Below are positions 1-9,950 of a DNA stretch of 20,779 nucleotides, piece by piece (positions within the stretch are counted from its first letter, which is position 1; every line of letters begins with the position of its first letter). Source of the stretch: Apostichopus parvimensis (Eukaryota > Echinodermata > Holothuroidea > Aspidochirotida > Stichopodidae); NCBI GenBank assembly GCA_000934455.1, contig KN882613.1, positions 70,959-91,737 on the forward strand. The letters run 5' to 3'. The position numbers were made by a program, and so were the translations under genes. The notes under the pieces are model-generated. The model was given only the letters and a program-made list of their open reading frames with translations, ran no database searches and was not told the origin of the DNA.

Positions 1-28
1 CCCCCCCCCCCCGCTCGCTACGCCCCTG
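1..28. mobile_element. End fragment of a G/C-run transposon-like element
   Basis: The window opens with a run of 12 C followed by GCTCGCTACGCCCCTG. Read on the other strand this begins CAGGGGCGTAGCGAGC and then a G run. That layout resembles the termini of the elements at 3777-5363 and 4176-4447 further along (CATAGGCGTACG plus a G run; the reverse of ACACCCCTG). I infer the right end of a non-autonomous hAT-like element whose body lies left of the window. Only one end is visible, so no target duplication can be checked. Confidence 0.4.
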
Positions 29-625
29 GTTATAGCCGTTCTAACCCTGTGTGGCATGTAGACGTTTTTGGAAATTTCAAAGTCTGTCAATAAAGCCAAG
101 TTTTCACACATAATTGGACCAGGCCAGGCACAATATTGTACTTTGTAGCCTAGTTGTATTAATCATTTGCCCAGAGCTAACATAACAGTTAGGTTCAGGC
201 TAGTGCGGCCAGGCTAGATCTAAGCTTGCTATAGGTTTATGCTCCTCATTTTCACCTATTAGGATCATTGATTATCTTTGACCTCTTAAACTTTAGTGTC
301 CCTCATCAACCAACCATTGTAACATTAATGTTTTGTAGGATTTAGAAATTCTTGTGTTTGCACCTCCCTGACTCCAACTGTTTTAATTTATTTTTTGGGA
401 GGGCTTTTGCAATTAAAAACTGTAACATGGCAAATTACCTGAACAACATCGAAAACTTATCAAGTAGTCAGCATACAATATGTCTGAGACAATAAAGCCA
501 AAAAAAAAAACCATTGATTAGTTGCAGGATCTCGCATATGTTAATCTGATGAGCTTAGATATCAAAAGAATTAGTTAATCATCAGCAAATTTTTGATATC
601 TTGCTGTATGTTATTTCATTTTCAG
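29..625. other. Probable intron before the 626-833 exon
   Basis: AT-rich sequence with no coding exon that I can support. It ends in a good acceptor: a T-rich tract and TTTTCAG at 619-625. AATAAAGCCA followed by a run of A lies at 491-510, and the same 12-mer CAATAAAGCCAA also occurs at 88-99. This may mark the 3' ends of retroposed copies, but no SINE body was recognised. Confidence 0.4.
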
Positions 626-833
626 ACAAAGACCTCCGTGGGTCCGGTTTGCCGATTCAAGCAGAGAAGATGAAAGAGACCCTTTACTACTAAATGATTT
701 GATATCGCCTGCCATCCCTGATAAAACTGTTAATATGCAAGTTACCTCTAAACCTGAGGTCAAGAGAGGTCAACTTACAGCATGGATGGTCAACTGTTTC
801 AGGAGATTGGGACTATCAAGCAGGGTGGCCTGA
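626..833 (+). CDS. C-terminal coding exon of an unrecognised protein
   Basis: An open frame follows the acceptor TTTTCAG at 619-625 and begins one base into the exon (first full codon 627-629). It runs 68 codons to TGA at 831-833. The peptide starts QRPPWVRFADSSREDERDPL and ends CFRRLGLSSRVA. It is mixed in composition and soluble-looking, with no membrane segment. It holds ERDPLL, which fits the [DE]xxxL[LI] dileucine sorting signal seen in the cytosolic tails of endosomal and lysosomal membrane proteins. That reading is inference from a short motif only. I do not recognise the family. Earlier exons lie left of the window. No AATAAA was seen between the stop and 2186; an ATTAAA sits at 1725-1730. 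It converges tail to tail with POLR3K. A chance open frame is possible, but the acceptor and the protein-like composition argue for a real terminal exon. Confidence 0.55.
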
Positions 834-1245
834 TAATAAGGCTTTTTTCTTTATTACCAATGAATCATGAAAGAAATTATAGTTTGGTATTTTTGAACCA
901 AGAATGATATAGTTTCTATATAGCACTTTAACTAGTCTTAGGGTTCATTTATGGCTAAAACAGCACAAATGTTATCACATAGAGTTGCAGACTGAAATAT
1001 ATATTTTACCTTACAAAGCAATGTGTTTCTTGAAGTTCTTTCATCTTGTGTGTGTTGACATATTACACAGAAAATACAGAAGTATGAATTTAATGTAGCA
1101 GTCTACACAGCTTTATCCTGGGATGTTTCAATGGTTCACAAAGACAAAGGAATGTTGCATATGTTAAACTACTTGTTGGCTGCAATTCATTAGCCTTACA
1201 ATCAACACCAGATCACAAGTAATCAAACCATTAGTTACAGGGCTG
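834..1245. other. Probable 3' UTR or spacer
   Basis: AT-rich sequence following the TGA at 831-833. No open frame, repeat unit or polyadenylation signal that I can support was seen here. It ends at the TTAA-flanked element. Confidence 0.4.
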
Positions 1246-1614
1246 TTAAAGGCATTGAAGACTCGCCCCAAACTGCATGCCAACCTCTGAAAACGTTAAC
1301 TTTCCGTTGCTTGCAAGTGAAATTTTTTTCTTGTCGCTACAAAATGCAGACACTACAGTAATGAAACGTGATACCTTGTTATCTTTCATCTAGACCTGAG
1401 ATGTCCATCGCTATGATGTACATTGAGTTGTGGGTATTGACCGTAGCTGCATGTATTGACTGTACACTAGTGTCTAATTAACGATGATAGCAATCTGTGT
1501 GTATTTTCTGGGATCGATGGTGGTGTCTAACGCTTCTGTTACACCTCATTCGAAACTAGGTCACTATTACCGGCATCAGACGTTTCTTTGTGCGCGAGTC
1601 TTCAATGCCTTTAA
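1246..1614. mobile_element. TTAA-flanked MITE, Kolobok- or piggyBac-like
   Basis: TTAA at 1246-1249 and TTAA at 1611-1614 flank a 361-bp body. The ends are perfect inverted repeats: AGGCATTGAAGACTCGC at 1250-1266 and its reverse complement at 1594-1610. TTAA target duplications are a hallmark of the piggyBac and Kolobok superfamilies. The AGG...CCT termini fit Kolobok better than the CCY ends usual in piggyBac; this assignment is inference. There is no transposase open frame, so it is a non-autonomous MITE. The identical ends suggest fairly recent activity. Confidence 0.75.
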
Positions 1615-2308
1615 AGCTCCTGTTTATCTTTAGTAAGCCAGTGCTACTAAAATGATCAAATTTGTACTTCCTACAAGCATTATTTACTAATTGAGAACTA
1701 CAGAGCCAGTGTTTTTCCATCCACATTAAACAATCAGTGGTCCAGGCTCTTTTCTGTACTGATATTGACTTCATGTAACAAAGAAATTCACAAATAATTT
1801 AAAGTTCACTTTTAATTCACTATTTCAGTCCTAAAATACTTGAATTTGTTCAGGACAGTACATTATTAGTACTTAAAAGAAAAGTTATGTAATTGACTTT
1901 ATATTGAGTCAGTCATTTGTTTATCTCTGTTACTTATTATTATTTGCATGAAATAACCATAAGGAAGAAATAGCATAGTGTTCTCACTTGGTTCCCAGAT
2001 TCTTAGCTATATACTGGCACAGTTATAAGTTACTTGGTACTCGGTATAAGCATTCGAATACACCATGAGATGTCTCATTTCTAATAGAAACATTCCTGCT
2101 ACTGTAGTATCACACTATAACCACATGTTAATTATTGTTTGACTACTTTGTGAGATTCTACCTTAGGGCCGCAGTTTACGATGTTAATAAATTATCTTAG
2201 TGGGAATGTTCACTACAAGGAAACGCAAAACAAAACAAGCAAATGCACCGTAATCTTATTTATTTTTTCTCTGATACATTGTGGCTAGGGTAAACACATA
2301 CAAGAATG
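1615..2308. other. AT-rich spacer
   Basis: Nothing gene-like is visible on either strand. ATTAAA occurs at 1725-1730 and AATAAA at 2186-2191; either could serve as a polyadenylation signal for the plus-strand gene ending at 833, but both are distant. Confidence 0.4.
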
Positions 2309-2880
2309 TCACATATAATGTGAATGCTTCCACTCTCTCCCTAGGCCAACAGATACAATCATAATGTGAATGCTTCCACTCTCTCCCTTGGCCACCAGAT
2401 ACAATCATAATGTGAATGCTTCCACTCTCTCCATTGGCCACTAGATACACACATAATGTGAATGCTTCCACCCTCTCCCTTGGCCACCAGATACGCACAT
2501 AATGTGAAAGCTTCCACTCTCTCCCTTGGCCACCAGATACGCACATAATGTGAATGCTTCCACTCTCTCCCTTGGCCACCAGATACACACATAATGTGAA
2601 TGCTTCCACTCTTTCCCTTGGCCACTAGATACACACATAATGTGAATGCTTCCACTCTCTCCCTTGGCCACCAGATACACACATAATGTGAATGCTTCCA
2701 CTCTTTCCCTTGGCCACTAGATACACACATAATGTGAATGCTTCCACTCTCTCCCTTGGCCACTAGATACATAAATAATGTGAATGCTTCCACTATCTCC
2801 CTTGGCCACTAGATACGCACATAATGTGAATGCTTCCACTCTCACCCTTGGCCACTAGATACATAAATAATGTGAATATG
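2309..2880. repeat. 46-bp minisatellite, about 12 copies
   Basis: The unit reads AATGTGAATGCTTCCACTCT then CTCCCTTGGCCACCAGATAC then ACACAT, 46 bp in total. Starts of AATGTGAATG fall at 2317, 2363, 2409, 2455, 2501, 2547, 2593, 2639, 2685, 2731, 2777, 2823 and a broken one at 2869, so the period is an exact 46 with almost no indels. Variants are single bases (CCACC/CCACT, ACACAC/ACAATC/ACGCAC/ATAAAT). Because 46 is one more than a multiple of three and the minus strand of the unit lacks stops, it gives long overlapping open frames in all three minus frames. These are by-products of the repeat and not genes. Confidence 0.95.
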
Positions 2881-3776
2881 ACAGTTCTAAAGTAACCATT
2901 TGTTGCTTATTTCTTTCATATAATGAAATCTAACTAGGAAAGTCCATTTGTTGAACATCAAAGCACTTTGATGAAGCTTGTCTCGGTAGGCTTATCTTCA
3001 GCTATTATCTTATGTTTTGTCTTACAACTGAGAGTGATTTAAAGTACTACGGACACCTAGTCAATTTGCCCATATTCAGTACATTTGTAAATCTGTTGAA
3101 AGTTTTGGAAAAGCTCTTCTCGTTTCAAAGATATAAAGTTTTTGATATGGGAAAAGCATTAAATATGTGCAAACTATGATGTGGAGTGTTGCACTCATCA
3201 AAATTCCTTACTTTAGCCCTTATAAGTTAACCCCTAAAAACAACTTACAAGCCAACATATATCATTTGAATAATGTGGTTTCTCTTTTCAAAGAAGACAA
3301 TAACATATTTCAAATAATTGCCCTCTGGCCACAGACCTGTGTTCAATGTCCCTGAAACAAAGGTTGGGAAAACAAAGTGATTACATAACAGAAAATTAGG
3401 CAGTCACTAAATGTACATCATCAGTGTGCATAATCAGCAACAGACCCTGTCTAGCTCTAAGTTATTATTGAACCGCCAGTAGTTGTATGAAGATTCTCTT
3501 TGTCTGGTCTGCTTCCTCTCTACTGTACCATCCTCTAGAAAGAAACTTTAATAAACATCCACAATGTCTGAATTTCATCATTCTAAATCCCCACAGTATC
3601 TAGGGTAGATAAACTGCAGTACTAATTATCTTTGGTGAAGCTTACAACTTAATGCTGACTTATTGATGCTATGCCACCTTCATTCTTGTTGACAAGAAGG
3701 TAAAGAACAAACCAGTGACTGTATAATACAAACGGTGTTTCATAACTGAACTTCATGTGGACATGACATACGACAT
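2881..3776. other. Spacer with no recognised feature
   Basis: AT-rich sequence between the minisatellite and the hAT-like element. The longest open frame (62 codons at 3167-3355) shows no splice context or protein family. I see no RNA gene or tandem repeat. Confidence 0.4.
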
Positions 3777-3823
3777 CATAGGCGTACGAGGCGGGGGGGC
3801 AGGGGGGGCAGCCCCCCCCCCAA

Positions 3824-3976
3824 ATTTCCAGAGGACAAGAAATTCGGGCAAAAGTCCTGAAAAATTTGGGCAGCCTAAGAGGAGAAAAAAAAAATATAAA
3901 TATATATATTTTTTTTTCCTCTTAGGCTGCCCGAATTTTTCAGGACTTTTGCCCGAATTTCTTGTCCTCTGGAAAT
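3824..3976. repeat. Near-perfect palindrome with 60-bp arms
   Basis: The left arm 3824-3883 and right arm 3917-3976 are reverse complements with one mismatch (TTTGGGC against the complement of GCCCGAA). The spacer is an A-run, a TATA-rich tract and a T-run that can itself pair, so almost all 153 bp could fold into one stem. Arms carry the element's GCCCGAATTT motif, which continues as single copies at about 4008-4080. Open frames on both strands here are only a consequence of the symmetry. Confidence 0.95.
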
Positions 3977-4175
3977 ATATATATATATTTATAAATATGC
4001 AGTAGCTTGCCCGAATCTTTTTCAAATTTTTGCCCGACAATTTCATGATTTTCTTTATTTAGCATCATGATGCCCGAATATTTCCGTGTAACACCACCGT
4101 AAGCGCAGTTTATCTGGGCTACCACGCTTTTTGCACGATCAATTTTTTTCTAACTAGTCAATTGTATACCTGGAC

Positions 4176-4447
4176 CAAGGGTGGCGGAACCGGGGGGGGC
4201 ACAGGGGGCACGTGCCCCCCCCCACTTTCCTCAGGTTAAAAATGTGCCTTTTTTCTACATAAAAATTGAGGTGCCTCAAGTTAGCAAGAGGCCAGGGAAC
4301 CAGAATGAACACTCGGGAAGGGCCGTTTCCGGCAATCTGAGGGGTTTGTAAAACCAAAAAATTTCTAGTACGCTCCGCGCCAACCGATGGTGGCGCTCCG
4401 CTCAGATAGTCGTGCATACAGCTTTGCAAATCCTGGCTACACCCCTG
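4176..4447. mobile_element. Nested hAT-like element, about 272 bp
   Basis: The left end CAAGGGTGGCGGAACC plus a G run, and the right end GGCTACACCCCTG (its reverse is CAGGGGTGTAGCC), form a weak inverted repeat. The G-run/C-run palindromic stretch is at 4191-4222. I saw no clear 8-bp duplication at its edges, so the borders are approximate. It carries the 89-bp block 4322-4410, also found at 5209-5297 in the enclosing element. Confidence 0.5.
4322..4410. repeat. 89-bp subterminal block, copy 1
   Basis: It begins GCCGTTTCCGGCAATCTGAG and contains GCGCCAACCGATGGTGGCGC, ending AGATAGT. It matches 5209-5297 over its whole 89 bp with scattered differences. Both copies precede the right terminus of a G/C-run element, so it is probably a family-specific subterminal sequence. 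Confidence 0.85.
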
Positions 4448-5208
4448 ACTTTTGATGAATTTCTGTGGGTCAAACTCAAAGCTATTTCGAATGGAAAAAA
4501 TTTGTTAAGATATTAACAAGAAAAACAAACTCTAATTCGGAAGATTCTTACATTAGCAACTAGCATGATTTCACCTCATTTTGTCTCAAAAGAAAACTTG
4601 TTCTTTGTTTCCCAATTTGCACATTGGATATTGCAGTGCTAGTATGCATATTTTCCTTTAAGGGGGGGGGCGTTGATGGAGTGATGTGTATACACAAATA
4701 AGATAATACAATAAGAGTTATAAAGGGTACTAAATATAAGGCTGCATCAGTCCAATCAAATTTCTGCAAAGTGCCCTTTGATGTCGGTGCCCCCCAGATT
4801 AAAAGTGTTTATGCCGCCCTTGACCTGGACATCCCCAACATGAGTGTATATAAGAAACATTTTCTTTTTCATGGATGGTGTGGGGGGGGGGGGGGGGCCT
4901 ACAAGCCTAGAAGTACAGGTTTATCATATTCTTTGTTATATTTTATACTTTTTTGTGAGACAAATTGAAGTCTCACCCGCGTTGAACAATGTATGTTTTT
5001 CTGGAGGTAGCTGAGTACTGTGTTAAAATAATAAATAAGGTAACTAAATAGGAGCTTAAAAAATATACTGTCCCATTTTTCCCCTTCAAAGTGATGTTAC
5101 CATTTTTTCTCCTTCTAATTTACCAAATTTTTGGGGAAGTGTAAATTTCTAAAACGTGAGATTATAAAGAAAAGAATGTTTAGATGCAACTTGCAAGGCC
5201 TCAGAAGT

Positions 5209-5297
5209 GCCGTTTCCGGCAATCTGAGAGGCATTATTTACCAAAAAATTTCTTGTACGCTACGCGCCAACCGATGGTGGCGCTCCGCTTAGATAGT
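5209..5297. repeat. 89-bp subterminal block, copy 2
   Basis: Second copy of the block at 4322-4410, in the same orientation. It shares GCCGTTTCCGGCAATCTGAG and GCGCCAACCGATGGTGGCGC, with changes clustered in the middle (TATTTACC against TGTAAAACC). It lies 55 bp inside the right terminus of the outer element. Confidence 0.85.
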
Positions 5298-5693
5298 GTC
5301 ACGTGAACTTTCGGGCACAAAAAGTTCTGCCCCCCCAAACTGAAATGGTCCCGTACGCCTATGTACGACATCATGATTATGTGACACCAAATGATTAAAT
5401 TATTTAGCATAACTGGTTTATGGCAGGTGTTACATATTATCTCTATGATGCAGCTGATAATTTTCTCACATAAAGGAAAAAATAGTTGGTTGGAAGGTTG
5501 CACGATGTTTACACACATCCATGTTTTCTTCACATGTTTTCTTGTTTGTTGTGTTTTCTTCACTCTTTCTTCACTCCCTTTGTGCCCTGTTATATGAACA
5601 TTACCAGCACCTTGAATGTCACCGACTCTGACCTGCATCTGTGGCTGTTCCGACATGCCTAAAGTGCAGCATTTGATGAACCAGTGCCACTGT

Positions 5694-8600
5694 TCAATCT
5701 CTCCATCGATGGCCACATTCAGGACTGCAACATTTGTAGAATGTTGTCATTGGCTCATCAGCAGACCTGGTTTGGATTTGCATAAAGTAAGCTCTTGGAT
5801 GTTCACACTTTGGACATTTTTCTGTAGAGGAAAAAAAACATATATATTAAATAAAGAATTAGCCAAAGAAATGGTGAGAGCAAAGTGTTTTTTACATTTA
5901 ACATAATAGAGCTTGTGAAAACATATATGTTGCATCATACTTCAACTTAACCACTGATCTTTTGGACCTTTACAACAAAGCTTCTCACCAACATTCTTTC
6001 CATGACTGTATTTCACTAAAGGCATGTATGAGATTATTTATATTTAGTTTTAAGGAGTTGAATGACCTTTGATACAATCTATTTTGCTGTAAACTTAATG
6101 CCCAGAAGCAATCCAATACTTGAAGTTGCAAATTTCCCTTGGACATCAGATCCTGTATTCCTTGGACCATGTACAGTAGGGTCCATGCAGTTTAGATCAC
6201 TAGTCTAGAAGGGCCCGTTGCAGCATGAGCCTTAAAATGTGGTGCTTGTCTCAATCAAGGTATAGAAACTCTGCATACACTTACAATCTCTCCAGTGTTT
6301 ACTCTTTACTGTCTTGGTACAATTGTAATTTCACCAATCAACATACATGCTATTATACACAGCATAGATGTGCAGTGAAGAATGTGAGAAGCCCAAGGTA
6401 TTTATGTGGCCTGTGGAATCCTATAATATCAGAGCAATGTTTTTAACCCACCATAAAACTGAAGCAAAGAAGTCACTTCATTTAAAAAGAGAAAAACATG
6501 CAACTTACATGTACTTAAGATAGGGTATTTCAACATAACAGATGGGCAATATGTACAACTTTTCTCAACTTTTTGTTCCTGATTCCTTTTTGCCAAGGAA
6601 GCTGATACAGAATTTCACTGTGGCTTGCAAGATCCTTGTCATGCCCACCCATGACAGAGGCCTATAGTATTTACAGTACTAACCAATATACTTTTCATGA
6701 CTATATTATTAATCATGTCTTAGAATCACAGTGAAAGCTCCAGTAAACGTTTCTTCCTTTTTCATTCCCTCATGTGCATTCTGCAAGCCTAACGACATGG
6801 GCGTAGAGCAACATATAAGTTTGGATATTAATGTTGCTTAATACTATTGTATTTTGTCATATCACTTAGTGATAATGTCTTCCAACTGTTGCCGAGACAA
6901 CACTTATAACATTTTCTTTCACACTGATCAATATAAATATTACTAAAACAAAGGAGAAAGTTAACATGCACTTCTCATAGAATTGCAATGAAAACACTGC
7001 CTGGAAAAATTATCAACAAATTACTTAAAAGTGTGAGAATTTTGTCTATTAGTTCCCTTGAACCAGATCTGAGCATGGTATGCATCTTGTCTGTGAAGGT
7101 GAATTAACTGAATTGTGATACTATTAGGTCTCCTGTCAGGATTTGTATCAACATGCAATCGTTTCTATTTTAGTGATTGCCATTTGCCTCCAACTTACCT
7201 TTTGTGGAATCAACGTTTTCCCAGGCTGCAGCACCCCCTAAAACATCATCCACTTCCTTCAGTCTGGGATACTTTCTGTTGGTCATCTATCAGACAATGA
7301 AAAAGCTTTATTGCTCAATGCCTGCCTCTCATGAATGACCAGAATGTAATGTATTCATTGGAGTGGCAAACATGCTATGTGTGATGAACAGAACATGAGA
7401 AACGTTTGGGCTGGTACAGTAGGTTAAGAAATGGCTGTGGATAGCTTCTATGAAGCTTTTAAACCACCTGACACATAACTGTTGAGTACAAACAATATTT
7501 TTAATGCCAGCTGTCAGTTTCAAGCTGTTGAGGTTTGCAAATCAATTAAAAAATTTAAACACAGCCCATATCAACTGAATGTGCAACAGTTTATATTAAT
7601 ACGGATCACACCTTTGACCTCAACCATGCAAATGAATAATTTATGCAGTATTGCAACACACAATGAGAGGCAACCAGAAAGCCAGAAGGCTGGGTGATTC
7701 CTTGCCTTTAAAGTTCATATATATGGAATCACATTGCCGATGGAGCAACTGAGCAAAATGTGTCCTAAAGACAAGTACCAGTGCATAGGAAAAGAGATCC
7801 ATATAACTTGACCATTGCAAAGGTAATCAGCATCATTTGTGGCAGCTTTCATGTTAACAAAGTTTCGAACTTTACCTCTGTTGACCTCAAATTACCTTTG
7901 ACTTCCACAGAAAACTGTACATAGGGTTCTTTTACTCAATAAGATGCAGATCTACATTCACCTACCATATAGTACTTGAGTTATAGTGTTTGCAAGCAAA
8001 GGCGTCACAAGCCAACACCATCGCATAGCATCATTTCCTCTGGCAAGGAATAACAAATGTTCAGTCTGAACCAGGTCAATTGTATTACTGATCAGCAAAA
8101 TTGATCAAAAATGGATTCTTATGCTGCACTGATACAACAAACTAGCACAACTAGTTAGTTGGTGATATAACTAGTCAGTGTACATAAGCACTTTTTACAT
8201 CATGTGCACCCTGTTTATGTGTCTGTGAAGTTTGAACAAACATGTAATGTCATCAAAATGTAGTATCAGGCAGATCCCTGAATGTAACTTGCAGCTTCCC
8301 AAACTGCTGACAACCAAGAAGCTCTGTAACCCAAGAGCAAACCTTAGACAAAATTTGTAAAGAATCCACAACTCATTGTGGATCCAAAGTATCACTTTCG
8401 ATTGACTTTGATCAACATTTTACAACCTTTTCTTTTCCTTTTTATTTCAAATCAAAAGCATGCATATTTAAGAATTTTCAATTTGCTATTTAAGCCAAAG
8501 ATGCTGGTCATACTTTATGATGGAAAGATTTCAGGTCACAAAATGTTGGGGATCAACAGTGACTTGGCCACCTAGGTGTATGCTAAATTTCATGTAGATA

Positions 8601-9771
8601 CCCTTCAAAAATCAAAATCAATTTTTGCTCTGGCAAAGCAAACCATAATACTTGACTCTATATGTAACTGCTACCTTGCAACTAACTGTTTGGTTGGATA
8701 GCAGTACAAATCAGCTAATTGAACAAACAATAGAATCTGACTTCATAAAGTTTCATAACAATGTGCCACACACGACGTAAGTCAGTGTTAGATTCAAATT
8801 TTTTGGCAAGATGGGCCAACATTTCAAGCACTCTATCACAGAAACTAAAATTCATCACAGGGCAAGGCTTATGGCGATACAAAGACAATCCATGTCACGT
8901 GGTACACGCCGGACGCTTTGCCTGCAGAGTCATGTAAATGATTATGATGGCTGACCGTGAAAGTTGCTCGAAGAATGCTTGTTTTGCTCACTGTTATGGT
9001 GTTTCTGAAAAGTGTTACACTTTGGAAAGATTTAGTGGGTTATCCGGCCGATATAGCAAGTGAATTTTTACGTGTTAATGGCGATGTTGATATTACCACG
9101 TACCACACTACAAATCCCAGAACATGGTGGTATACACGAGAAATGTTATCGGTATTTTACCGACTCCTCAAAGCGCAAGCGAGGTATAAACAACAAGAAA
9201 GATCTTGCGGTTGAATCATGCAATGAACCAGGTAAGACTTGTTGCAGACTAGTACTGTGTTACACATAAGAAGCTACACTGTAGTCTGTAGTTGCTGTGT
9301 TCGTACAGTAAGTCTAATTGTAGCCTAAACACTTGTTCAAATTTATGCAAGTTGTATCTAGCCTAGGCCTAGGCCTTTTTATTACTGATGAAATCTGGTC
9401 TAGTCATCAGTAAAATCACATAGCCGAAGGAAAGAACTCTAGCACTGAGCACATAAAGCAAGACTTTCATCACCGTTATCATTTGAAAGCACATTCATTA
9501 ATGCCTTGACCTTAGCGAATTTACCGCATACCATCATATTCATACATCCGTTGTCAATGTCGCAAAACCCCTCCCAATGTAGATCAGTATTGCATAACAT
9601 AGTTGGTTTCTCAATACACGAGCTATTCATGATTCAAATACTTTCTTTCGATGAATTTACCTTGTTTGTTACGTTCTGTATATATGGACATGTATTACAA
9701 GCAAATCTGTAGCATTTTGGCCCTTCTTCGACTATCAGAACATTCGCGCATGTAGGACAGAAGAGCAACAT
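5694..9771 (-). CDS. POLR3K: DNA-directed RNA polymerase III subunit RPC10 (RPC11), complete three-exon gene
   Basis: Coding exons on the minus strand: 9771-9661 (37 codons), 7286-7199 (88 nt) and 5821-5694 (128 nt with TGA). They join in frame to 108 residues, the length of human POLR3K. Junctions are AAG|gtaaat, ctgatag|ATG, AAG|gtaagt and ctctacag|AA. The N-terminal zinc ribbon starts [17 protein letters not shown], with C5, C8, C25 and C28. Exon 2 gives [20 protein letters not shown]. The C-terminal TFIIS-like ribbon has C69-x2-C72, C97/C98 and C102, and the loop [15 protein letters not shown] with the acidic pair D88-E89. It ends CGHRWRD. From family knowledge, this nuclear subunit supports transcript cleavage, termination and reinitiation by Pol III on tRNA and 5S genes. 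All zinc ligands and the acidic pair are kept, so it looks functional. The start ATG has G at -3. No AATAAA was seen within about 600 bp past the stop. Confidence 0.96.
7881..8010 (+). repeat. Single copy of the DR1-bearing interspersed repeat
   Basis: It starts TTGACCTCAAATTACCTTTG and ends GGCGTCACAA, with GGTTCTTTTACTCAATAAG in the middle. The same order of blocks occurs in the tandem array at 9951-10370 and, reversed, at 17345-17505. It lies in POLR3K intron 1. Confidence 0.7.
8938..9231 (+). pseudogene. Frame-broken Cys/His-rich exon remnant in POLR3K intron 1
   Basis: On the strand opposite POLR3K, a frame from ATG 8938 gives 41 codons with a Cys-rich start ([10 protein letters not shown], then [20 protein letters not shown]) and stops at 9061-9063. 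A different frame, open from about 9057, then gives [20 protein letters not shown] and continues to a strong donor, CCAG|gtaagac at 9228-9238. The HEKCYRYFT segment resembles the His-x2-Cys part of Cys-rich zinc-binding modules common in repetitive invertebrate genes. That resemblance is inference. One frame change near 9055-9065 would join the halves, so I call it a decayed or mis-sequenced exon. A third frame is also open (8957-9214, 85 codons) but shows no motif. Chance is possible. Confidence 0.3.
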
Positions 9772-9950
9772 TTCGCTACTGTGGAATCGAAGTTAGTATG
9801 ATTCACGTCCTGAAATTCGATGTCCTCCTGGAAGGAACACTCTCCACAATACGAAAGCGTACCAAACGGTTGTGAAACGTACCAACCATGGACACCAGCC
9901 TGAAGCTATCCCAGGATCCAAGGATTTACCAGTAAGTAAATGTTGGCGTT
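9772..9950 (-). other. 5' flank of POLR3K
   Basis: On the minus strand this is the sequence upstream of the POLR3K ATG at 9771. It should hold the 5' UTR and core promoter. I see no TATA box close to the start. Nothing sharper can be called without transcript ends. Confidence 0.4.

Larger units (their letters stand above)
3777..5363. mobile_element. hAT-like non-autonomous element with 8-bp target duplication
   Basis: The ends are a perfect 12-bp inverted repeat: CATAGGCGTACG at 3777-3788 and CGTACGCCTATG at 5352-5363. The direct repeat TACGACAT flanks both sides (3769-3776 and 5364-5371), an 8-bp target duplication as expected for hAT elements. Next to the left end are G and C runs (3791-3821). 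Inside lie the long palindrome at 3824-3976 and a related smaller element at 4176-4447. An 89-bp block near the right end (5209-5297) matches 4322-4410. There is no transposase. An 11-bp reading of the duplication (TACGACATCAT, 3769-3779 and 5364-5374) with a shorter terminus is equally allowed by the sequence. The right end lies about 330 bp past the POLR3K stop codon. Confidence 0.7.

Noticed and set aside
2256..2793. Minus-strand open frames of 117, 144 and 86 codons with MEAFTLCVYLVAKGE-type repeats
   Set aside because: They are the 46-bp minisatellite read in its three frames. No start context, splice sites or protein family.
3753..4125. Open frames on both strands over the palindrome
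   Set aside because: The symmetry of the palindrome produces matching frames on both strands, and the peptides are transposon sequence with homopolymer runs.
4866..4899. G-run tracts as G-quadruplex control elements
   Set aside because: Uninterrupted G or C runs recur at several transposon ends in the window and are explained by that family. Nothing ties them to gene control.
5234..5716. 160-codon minus-strand open frame overlapping the end of POLR3K
   Set aside because: Its first residues are the last POLR3K exon read in another frame. The rest is 3' flank and transposon sequence. The true frame ends at TGA 5694-5696.
5616..5906. 96-codon plus-strand open frame
   Set aside because: It is the opposite strand of POLR3K exon 3, whose minus-strand product matches the family residue by residue.
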